This document shows positions 1 through 5,455 of a stretch of DNA of 6,371 nt, piece by piece; the first letter of the stretch is position 1; each line of letters begins with the position of its first letter. Origin of the DNA: Deltaproteobacteria bacterium. GTDB taxonomy: Bacteria; JAUYMQ01. A program made the translations under genes and the position numbers. A model generated the notes under the pieces. That model was not told where the DNA came from. It saw only the letters and a list, made by a program, of their open reading frames with translations, and made no database searches. The DNA lies in assembly GCA_030698575.1 (NCBI GenBank), contig JAUYMQ010000279.1, positions 1 through 6,371 on the forward strand. The letters are read 5' to 3'.

Positions 1-872
1 CGAAGCCAGGCCGAGAGGCTGATATGCCAGCGCCGCCAGAATTCGGTGGGGTTGAGGGCGAAGTAAGGGAGGTGGAAATTGGCGAAAAGGTTGAAGCCGA
101 GAATTCTCCCGAGGCCCCGGGCAATGTCGGTGTAGCCCGAGAAATCGCAATAGATCTGAAAAGCGAAGGCGTAGACCGCCATCAGTGCGCTGAGCCCGTC
201 GAGCGGATCCGGCCCTTCGAAGACGCTCGTGACGATCTCGGCGAGATTGTCGGCAATGTACATCTTCTTGAAGAGGCCCCAGGAGATGAGCAGCGCCCCG
301 TCGCTGAGCCCCTCCCGCGTGACCTGCCGGGGCACGCGCACCTGCGGAAGCATGTGCCAGGCCCGCTCGATGGGCCCGGCAACAAGTTGCGGGAAGAAGG
401 CTGTGTAGATTCCATACTCGAGAAGATTCCCGGTCGCCGCCTGCCGGCCCCGGTAGACGTCGATCACGTAACCGAGTGACTGAAAGGTGTAGAAGCTGAT
501 GCCCACGGGCAGGATGATCTGCAGCAGACCCGGCTCCAGATGGAGCCCGGCCCGCGCGCCCAGGTCGATCAGACTTTCTGCGAAGAAGTTGTAGTACTTG
601 AAGAATCCAAGGATTGAGAGATCGGTGATGATCGTGACGAACAGCCAGCGTTTTTTACCGGCCTGCACCGAGTTTGCATCGATCCGCAGCGCCACGAACC
701 AGTCGACGGTCGTCGTGAGCATGAGGAGCCCCACGAACCGCCAGTCCCAGGCGCCGTAGAAAACGTAGCTCCCGAGAAGCAGGAGCCAGTTCTGGCGCAC
801 GCGGTCGAGACGCACGTAGAGCGCAAGAAAGATTGCGAAGAAGACCCAGAAAGGGAGCGAGTTGAACAGCAA
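1..872 (-). CDS. AlgI-type MBOAT O-acyltransferase, partial (C-terminus off the left edge)
   Basis: Membrane-bound O-acyltransferase of the AlgI/DltB-like group. These inner-membrane enzymes move an acyl group (acetyl in AlgI) onto a polysaccharide or other hydroxyl acceptor. The first 290 residues are present, against roughly 470-500 usual for AlgI relatives. Visible hallmarks: the N-terminus MLFNSLPFWVFF, typical of the family; LPVGISFYTFQSLGYVIDVY near residues 120-140; FFPQLVAGPIERA; the core YCDFSGYTDIARGLGRILGF near 240-260; and FWRRWHISLSAWL at 278-290, which carries the first conserved histidine (His283). The second, catalytic histidine and the IPLGGN segment lie beyond the window. 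The start is TTG at 872: an in-frame TGA lies directly upstream (875-873), and GGAG (884-881) sits 8 nt away. It is the last visible gene of the three-gene minus-strand operon, 46 nt after the hydrolase stop. The acceptor cannot be deduced from sequence. Confidence 0.93.
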   Translation of the reverse strand, partial: MLFNSLPFWVFFAIFLALYVRLDRVRQNWLLLLGSYVFYGAWDWRFVGLLMLTTTVDWFVALRIDANSVQAGKKRWLFVTIITDLSILGFFKYYNFFAESLIDLGARAGLHLEPGLLQIILPVGISFYTFQSLGYVIDVYRGRQAATGNLLEYGIYTAFFPQLVAGPIERAWHMLPQVRVPRQVTREGLSDGALLISWGLFKKMYIADNLAEIVTSVFEGPDPLDGLSALMAVYAFAFQIYCDFSGYTDIARGLGRILGFNLFANFHLPYFALNPTEFWRRWHISLSAWL

Positions 873-918
873 TCAGGAGGCTCCGAGGCAGGTCCCTTCC
901 AACGGGGGCTGCTCATTC

Positions 919-2190
919 CTAGACGAACGGCCGCCCTTCACGGGCATAGGCCGCCGCAGAGTGAAACAGATTGATTGCCATCAGGCTCGTCTCTCCGTCC
1001 GCCCTTCTCTCGTAGATCGCGGCAACTCCGGATTGCACCTCTTTGTCTTCCTGGCTCGCCTCCAGAGCGTAGTCCGCGAGGTGGCAGGCGAGGCGGGTGT
1101 CGCCGGCCTCCGCGAGCGCGGTCGCGCGCGCCAGCAGGGCACGCGCTCCCCCGGCGAGCGCGGCAACTTCAAGGGCAACCGCCGCCCGTGCGGCGGGCTT
1201 CAGTTCGCTCGGCCGTCCCGTATACCAGCCGCCGTAGTGGCGAATCACGTTCCGCACGATGAACTCCGCCTCGTCATAAACTGGTTGCAGCCAGGGCGAG
1301 TCGCTTCGAGGCTGGCACACGCGCGCAACAATGTCCACGTGGGGCGGTGAGCCGTCGTTGAGGGCCTTGAGGGTTTGCTCCACGATCGATTCGAGGTAGG
1401 CGGCTGTCTCGAGAAGCATCCGCTGGATCTTCTCCGGCTCGTTCACCATCGGGCCGCCGTGGCCCGGACAGAGGCTGCGCGGCTGGCAGGCAGCCATCTC
1501 CCTGAGGCCCCGGGCCCAATCCCACGGGTAGCGCTGCGCCTTCTGCGGGTTTCCGGCGTTGGGCACGCTCCAGATGAACAGATCACCCGAGCAGAGCACG
1601 CCGCGCTCGGGACAGTACACCCAGGTGTGGTCGTCGGTCTCTCCACGGCAGTGATGAAGCTCGAAGGTGATGCCGCCAACCCGGAGCGCGTGACGATCCT
1701 CGTAGAACGTATCCGGGAGGATCGCCGGCGCGTGGAAGAGATCGTAGGCGTCCCCCTCTTCCGCCATCTTCGCCGTGCCTCCGAATTGCCGCGCATTCAG
1801 GATGCTGTTGTGCCGTGAGGTTTCCTCGTAGCGAGCGAAGCGGGCGGGCATGGCGGCGTGCCCGATGACCCGGGGGGGCGGCTGACCTTCCTTAAGGAAG
1901 TGGGACAGTCCGTAGGCATGATCGACGTGGCCGTGCGTGAAGATCGCCGTGTGAACCGGCGCGGCGGTGCGCTGGCGGAGCATTTCCGCCATGCCTTTCC
2001 CGAAAACGACCTGGCCGCTGTCGACCAGCACCAGCCCCTCGTCGGTTTCGAGGGCCGTGCTGCCGCTGAAAACGCACTGAAACCACGTGCGCTCGGCCAC
2101 CTCGATCGGCCCGCCCCGCCAGAAAAACTGCGCTTCCTCGGGGCTCTGTCCCTCGCTCCCCTGGAAACGGTCCATCGGGTTCTTCGCCAC
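919..2190 (-). CDS. Metallo-beta-lactamase-fold hydrolase with alkylsulfatase-type dimerisation domain
   Basis: A 423-residue binuclear-metal hydrolase, with no signal peptide or membrane segment, so probably cytoplasmic. The metal-binding motifs of the fold are complete: HGHVDH (His86, His88, Asp90, His91), HHCRGETDDH (His180 as likely ligand), SGDLF (Asp203) and PGHGG (His244). From about residue 270 the protein matches the dimerisation domain of the BDS1/SdsA1 alkylsulfatases, including HYGGWYTGRPSEL near 318-330 and a helical tail to the end. The SCP2-like C-terminal domain of true SdsA1 enzymes is absent, so sulfatase activity is not assured; thioester, ester or sulfate ester hydrolysis are all possible. 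GTG at 2190 is preferred as start because AAAGGAGG (2204-2197) lies 6 nt upstream. An in-frame ATG at 2322 would add 44 low-complexity Arg/Gly/Ser-rich residues and would translate through a strong hairpin. It is the middle gene of the operon. Confidence 0.9.
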   Translation of the reverse strand: MAKNPMDRFQGSEGQSPEEAQFFWRGGPIEVAERTWFQCVFSGSTALETDEGLVLVDSGQVVFGKGMAEMLRQRTAAPVHTAIFTHGHVDHAYGLSHFLKEGQPPPRVIGHAAMPARFARYEETSRHNSILNARQFGGTAKMAEEGDAYDLFHAPAILPDTFYEDRHALRVGGITFELHHCRGETDDHTWVYCPERGVLCSGDLFIWSVPNAGNPQKAQRYPWDWARGLREMAACQPRSLCPGHGGPMVNEPEKIQRMLLETAAYLESIVEQTLKALNDGSPPHVDIVARVCQPRSDSPWLQPVYDEAEFIVRNVIRHYGGWYTGRPSELKPAARAAVALEVAALAGGARALLARATALAEAGDTRLACHLADYALEASQEDKEVQSGVAAIYERRADGETSLMAINLFHSAAAYAREGRPFV

Positions 2191-2196
2191 CTGGCC

Positions 2197-2204
2197 CCTC
2201 CTTT
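2197..2204 (-). promoter_or_regulatory. Ribosome binding site that decides the hydrolase start
   Basis: AAAGGAGG on the minus strand, with 6 nt between it and a GTG codon at 2190. This is the strongest Shine-Dalgarno match seen in the window. It favours the GTG over the ATG at 2322, which lies only 9 nt after the upstream stop and has no comparable motif. Confidence 0.75.
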
Positions 2205-2270
2205 CTGCAGTCTGGCCTGTCTCCCGCCCTGTCGCCTGGCGGCCAGGGTCCGACGCACTGCCGCTTGAAA

Positions 2271-2299
2271 GCTGCGCCGCCCGGCAGAGGCGGCGCAGC
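2271..2299 (-). terminator. GC-rich hairpin between the adaptor and hydrolase genes (possible terminator or processing/attenuation stem)
   Basis: On the minus strand GCTGCGCCGCC pairs perfectly over 11 bp with GGCGGCGCAGC, across a 7-nt loop (TCTGCCG). The tail begins TTTCAAG, so the U-tract is only three bases. The hairpin lies 33 nt after the stop of the adaptor gene and about 80 nt before the preferred hydrolase start. The stem is strong but the tail is weak, so it may be a partial terminator, or a 3'-end stabiliser that sets different expression levels within one operon. The hydrolase could also have its own promoter after it, but I see no convincing one. Confidence 0.5.
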
Positions 2300-2331
2300 G
2301 GGTGCCCAAGATTTCGCCCCATCGGGCGCGA

Positions 2332-4680
2332 TCAGGGAATCCAGGACCAGACTTCAACGGTGAAGAAACGGACGATCCCGTGGGTCATGACGAGGCCGAA
2401 GGGCTCGTACTTCGTGAAGACCTTGCCGTATCCCGTCATCTCGGATTTGAGCAGCCCGTCCTCGTTCGCCAGATTGACCAGCACCCGCACGACGCGCCCC
2501 TCGTCCGACGTGGCGGCGCGGCTGATGGCGTCTTCCCGCTCGGTGCGCAGATACTCGACCGTTCCTTCCTTCTCCTTGTCGGTAACGACGGGCGCGACGG
2601 CCTTCACCTGCCCCTCGAAGGTCTTGTCCGGGTAAGACCACGTTTTCACCTTCACGCGGGCGCCGGGCTTGATGTCGCCGACGTTCTTCTCGGGGACCTC
2701 CACCTCGGCCAGGAGCGTCCGGTCGTCCTGGACGCTCGCGATGGAATCGCCCACGATGACCTCCATTCCCACGCGCATGTCCAGCCGCGGGCTCTTCACG
2801 ATGCGCCCGGCGATCGGACTCCTGATCTCGCTCAACGCCAGATCCTCACGGAGGTACTTCAACTGGGCTTCGAGCCGTTCCACTTCGGCTTCCTGGGTTT
2901 CGACGGCTTCCGTGCGCGCGCCGCTCATCACGACATTAAGATTCTCGCGCGACGTGTCGTAGACTCCCTTGCTCAGATCTCGCCGTTGCAAAGCCTGCTC
3001 GTAGAGCCCCTCCGACACGACCTTCTCCTCATGAAGCGTGGCAAGGCGCTCCGCATCGCGGGTGGAGTAGTAGAGGTCCTGCTTCGCCGTCGCCATCGAT
3101 TCGCGTGCCTTGGCGACCTCCTCCGGCTTGCTCCCGGCTTTCGCCAGGGCCAGCTGCGCCTCCGTCCGCCGAAGCTCCGCCTCCGTCACTTCCAGATCCT
3201 TTCGGGTCCGGCGGGAATCGAGCCGCATGATGATTTCGCCTTTTTCGACCCAGTCACCCTCCTTGACCATGACCTCTTCGATCTTCCCCTGGACCTGTGT
3301 CCTGATCCCCATCTGTTTCTCGGGAAGGATCCGGAGCGCCCCGCCCGGCTCGTAAGGATAGGGAAGGAACATCACGAGAACGAGGAGCACGATGAGCCCG
3401 ATGCGGAGAGTCCAGGCGATGGTCGACCTTCCGTTGTTCTTCGCAAGCCAGGCATAGAACGGTTCGAAGCGCATTAATTCCTTTCTGAACGTGAACTCCA
3501 GCGAAAATGCCGCGATCACAAGGAGCAGGGCGGCTCCCGTCACGTCGATGTGGCCGACGACGAGCCGCAGAATCTTATAGCCGAGAAAACCGAGAACCAG
3601 CCCGTAGAACAGGAACGCGGCGAGGCCGTAGGCGCGGAAGCCCCATTTTTGCTTCCGCGTCAGGGGTTCGGTCGAGGGGGTCCTGAAGATCCACGACCAG
3701 GTGGCGTTCAGGGAACGGCTTCGAAGCTCGGGCACCTCGAGCCACTGCGAGAGCATCCAGTAGGCGTTTCGCGGCCCCAGCGGGTTCCAGGGAAGGAAAA
3801 GGATGAGAACAGCCGAGACGATCAACAGCAAATCGTGAAGGCCGGTCTGCGACGAGGCGCCGTACCAGGCGATGAAAGCCAGCGATGCTAGCAGAACCTG
3901 CGCCACGAAGCCGGCATAGATCATCCGGTAGCGATCCCGAGGCGTGCGCATGACGGCGGCGTCGGTCAGGTCGCACTGAAAGATGGGGAAGAAGTACCAT
4001 TGCAACCTGAGTCCGAACCAGCGGATTCGCCCTCCTCTGTACTTGCAGGCCACGGCGGCCCAGAACCTCTGGAAGAAATTCATGAAGAGGAACGCGCCGA
4101 GGCCCATCAGCAGGGGGACGTTGTCGCGAAGATGGAAGTGCAGTTCCGTGAAATAACTTCGCCAGTGCTTGGCCATGAGTATGGCCGCCAGCAGGACTGT
4201 CGCGCTCGCGACGAAGGCGAAAGCGGGGGTGAAGCACCAGCTCAACCGTTCCGTGATCGCGCCGAAGAAGCGATCCACGTCGAACCGGGCCGGCGGGCAA
4301 ATGGTGTAGCCAGCCGGAGGGGCGATCTTTTCCGGAACGATCGTGATCCCGTCCGGAACCAGGAGGCCGCGCGTTCTGATCCAGCGCAAGAAGGCTTCGA
4401 GGTCTTCGGGATCCAGCGTGCGATCGAATCGCTCCCGGAATCGTGCACGCACTTCCGTCGGCGCCGTGTGGCCGTCGAGCTGGCCGAAGATGAAAAACTC
4501 GCGCTCACCCAGTTCCAGCGATGCGCCGGTTCTCGGGTCGGACACAAGGAACGCGCCCTCCGCGGCGCGCGGAAGGATTTCGAGATCCTTTCGAAACTCC
4601 GGATGAGGCGGAATTCCGGGGGGCACGGCCGCAAGCGCCGGTTCGGAGCCGTTCGATCGTCCCTGGGGGGGTGATGCCAT
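2332..4680 (-). CDS. PqqD-like / M50-like (pseudo-site-2-protease) / HlyD adaptor fusion protein
   Basis: A 782-residue inner-membrane protein with three parts. Residues ~30-110 resemble the PqqD-like winged-helix domain common at the front of this family. Residues ~140-440 are a multi-pass region homologous to M50/site-2 peptidases, with hydrophobic segments near 151-170, 187-203, 255-273, 284-300, 350-370, 380-395 and 424-442. Residues ~447-782 form a HlyD-type periplasmic adaptor: a lipoyl half-motif (VQGKIEEVMVKEGDWVEKGE), a long coiled coil (~491-615), the second half (LALSEIRSPIAGRIVKSP), then a beta-barrel region and the ending VEVWSWIP. The M50 zinc site is lost: the HExxH position reads QRFWA (204-208) before the conserved ACKYRGGR, and the Asp-Gly motif reads Asn305-Ala before YWMLSQWLEVPELRSRS. 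ATG at 4680 is chosen over GTG at 4710 because GAGGAAAGG precedes it. It probably acts with an exporter rather than as a protease. First gene of the operon. Confidence 0.9.
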   Translation of the reverse strand: MASPPQGRSNGSEPALAAVPPGIPPHPEFRKDLEILPRAAEGAFLVSDPRTGASLELGEREFFIFGQLDGHTAPTEVRARFRERFDRTLDPEDLEAFLRWIRTRGLLVPDGITIVPEKIAPPAGYTICPPARFDVDRFFGAITERLSWCFTPAFAFVASATVLLAAILMAKHWRSYFTELHFHLRDNVPLLMGLGAFLFMNFFQRFWAAVACKYRGGRIRWFGLRLQWYFFPIFQCDLTDAAVMRTPRDRYRMIYAGFVAQVLLASLAFIAWYGASSQTGLHDLLLIVSAVLILFLPWNPLGPRNAYWMLSQWLEVPELRSRSLNATWSWIFRTPSTEPLTRKQKWGFRAYGLAAFLFYGLVLGFLGYKILRLVVGHIDVTGAALLLVIAAFSLEFTFRKELMRFEPFYAWLAKNNGRSTIAWTLRIGLIVLLVLVMFLPYPYEPGGALRILPEKQMGIRTQVQGKIEEVMVKEGDWVEKGEIIMRLDSRRTRKDLEVTEAELRRTEAQLALAKAGSKPEEVAKARESMATAKQDLYYSTRDAERLATLHEEKVVSEGLYEQALQRRDLSKGVYDTSRENLNVVMSGARTEAVETQEAEVERLEAQLKYLREDLALSEIRSPIAGRIVKSPRLDMRVGMEVIVGDSIASVQDDRTLLAEVEVPEKNVGDIKPGARVKVKTWSYPDKTFEGQVKAVAPVVTDKEKEGTVEYLRTEREDAISRAATSDEGRVVRVLVNLANEDGLLKSEMTGYGKVFTKYEPFGLVMTHGIVRFFTVEVWSWIP

Positions 4681-4747
4681 GGTGCCGAAACCTTTCCTCG
4701 GGACTCGCACGCCCGGTTGAAACCCGTGACGCGGTAGTCATGCGAAA

Positions 4748-4777
4748 ATTATGCCGGATCCTCCCCCCTCCTGGCAA
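4748..4777 (-). promoter_or_regulatory. Candidate sigma-70-type promoter of the minus-strand operon
   Basis: On the minus strand TTGCCA (4777-4772; 5 of 6 to TTGACA) is followed after 18 nt by CATAAT (4753-4748; 5 of 6 to TATAAT). Transcription would start near 4741, giving a leader of about 60 nt before the ATG at 4680. The position is right for driving the adaptor, hydrolase and MBOAT genes together. It is found by eye only, and housekeeping consensus fit can arise by chance. Confidence 0.45.
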
Positions 4778-4995
4778 AGGGTCAGCCGGCTCTCGAAATG
4801 AGCGCGCGACGCCTCGCCCGAAGGACGCGCAATAAAGCGGCGATGCCCATGATTTCGGCAGCGCATTCCAAATCACCTCTCGATCTCCGTCGCAGTCCCT
4901 GCACATCCAGCAGAAATTTCCGTTCATTGACAGCTAGTTCCAACCAATCCGGGTGGTCCCTGACCGCCTCATTCAAAGAACATTTTTCCCCTTAT

Positions 4996-5014
4996 TGTGA
5001 AATCTTTTTCCACA
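4996..5014. promoter_or_regulatory. Imperfect palindrome, possible regulator-binding site
   Basis: TGTGAAATCTTTTTCCACA has outer TGTG/CACA arms and inner AA/TT matches (6 of 9 positions per half). It lies at about -138 to -120 relative to the start predicted from the sigma-54-like element, the range used by enhancer-binding activators. It resembles a CRP/FNR half-site layout only loosely, since the spacer is too long for CRP. Confidence 0.25.
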
Positions 5015-5023
5015 TCCTCGGAC

Positions 5024-5039
5024 GTAGTGCGCGCACCAC
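5024..5039. promoter_or_regulatory. Imperfect palindrome with a perfect GTGCGCGCAC core
   Basis: A 10-bp perfect palindrome GTGCGCGCAC (5027-5036) sits in a 16-bp element matching its own reverse complement at 14 of 16 positions. It lies 10 bp from the previous palindrome and about 70 bp upstream of the sigma-54-like element. CG-rich palindromes occur by chance in high-GC DNA, so this is only a candidate operator. Confidence 0.25.
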
Positions 5040-5107
5040 ACTGTTTGGCGTCCCTCCATCCCTTTCAATCCCCGCCCGTTTTAGGTTTCGATAATAATAC
5101 GGGCCGG

Positions 5108-5123
5108 TGGCCCACTTTTTGCA
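5108..5123 (+). promoter_or_regulatory. Candidate sigma-54 (-24/-12) promoter facing the synthase gene
   Basis: TGGCCCACTTTTTGCA matches the sigma-54 consensus TGGCAC-N5-TTGCA. The invariant GG (5109-5110) and GC (5121-5122) are separated by exactly 10 nt and the TTGCA block is complete. The predicted start is near 5134, leaving a leader of about 320 nt before the ATG at 5456. Dependence on an activator is implied if it is real; no activator gene is in the window. Confidence 0.45.
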
Positions 5124-5213
5124 TACTGGGGGTGGCAAGAACGGCTTCCGGCAGGCGGTTCGCTGGTCGTTCAGCGGATCGCTCCGTAGAAGTATGTCTT
5201 GGCTTGACCTGAA

Positions 5214-5241
5214 ACTATCCGACCAGCGTAGGGCGGATAGT
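5214..5241 (+). repeat. Perfect 8-bp inverted repeat in the leader of the synthase gene
   Basis: ACTATCCG (5214-5221) and CGGATAGT (5234-5241) are exact reverse complements separated by 12 nt. A TTGACC hexamer lies 4 nt before the left arm, but no good -10 hexamer follows at the right distance. The repeat could be a dimeric repressor site or a small RNA hairpin in the leader. Confidence 0.4.
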
Positions 5242-5455
5242 GCGGAGGGCTTCAGATCTCGTGCGCCTGGCGGCCGGAGGGGCCGGGGGGCAGGGTGTCT
5301 TGATAGGGTCCCCTTCTGTTAGTACGGCGCAGTCGCCGAGACCTCGGTACTTGCACGCAACAGAGTCCGATGCTGCTCGACCCCGGGCGATCGATCGTCG
5401 CTCCCGGTGGTTGGCGGCAGCATAACGCTCGTTCACCAATCACCCTGGAAATTTC

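Larger units (their letters stand above)
4681..5455. other. Divergent intergenic control region
   Basis: About 775 bp separate the starts of the two divergent genes. I see no convincing protein-coding gene, tRNA or mobile element here. The stretch around 4980-5010 and 5080-5100 is clearly richer in A+T than the flanking genes, as expected for regulatory DNA. It holds a candidate sigma-70 element for the minus operon, a candidate sigma-54 element for the plus gene, two imperfect palindromes and a long predicted leader with an inverted repeat. The plus-strand half from about 5134 to 5455 would be 5' untranslated RNA if the sigma-54 element is real. Confidence 0.7.

Noticed and set aside
24-479. 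Plus-strand open frame of 151 codons at the left edge
   Set aside because: Antisense to the MBOAT gene, whose frame carries unmistakable family motifs.
1887-1900. Perfect 14-bp palindrome CTTCCTTAAGGAAG
   Set aside because: It lies within the hydrolase coding sequence, in frame with a sound protein, and has no partner copies in the window; probably chance.
2302-3477. Plus-strand open frame of 391 codons opposite the adaptor gene
   Set aside because: It is Arg/His/Leu-rich with no family motifs and lies fully antisense to a gene with clear HlyD motifs; high GC content produces long antisense frames.
4927-4932. Perfect TTGACA hexamer on the plus strand
   Set aside because: No -10-like hexamer at 16-18 nt downstream; the sequence there is GGGTGG-like.
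4782-4976. Minus-strand 64-residue open frame starting at TTG in the divergent spacer
   Set aside because: No motif recognised, the Shine-Dalgarno-like AAGGGG is 11 nt away, and it uses AGA, TTA and CTA codons unlike the flanking genes. It could be a tiny gene or a relic but is not supported.
4798-5094. Plus-strand 98-residue open frame in the divergent spacer
   Set aside because: Ser/Arg-rich low-information sequence, no ribosome binding site, and it crosses the A+T-rich regulatory stretch.
5279-5308. Possible G-quadruplex
   Set aside because: Only three closely spaced G-runs; the fourth is 10 nt away, so the standard loop limit is not met.
5107-5322. Plus-strand 71-residue open frame overlapping the sigma-54-like element
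   Set aside because: Arg/Gly-rich with no motif; it begins inside the candidate promoter and would be untranslatable from it.
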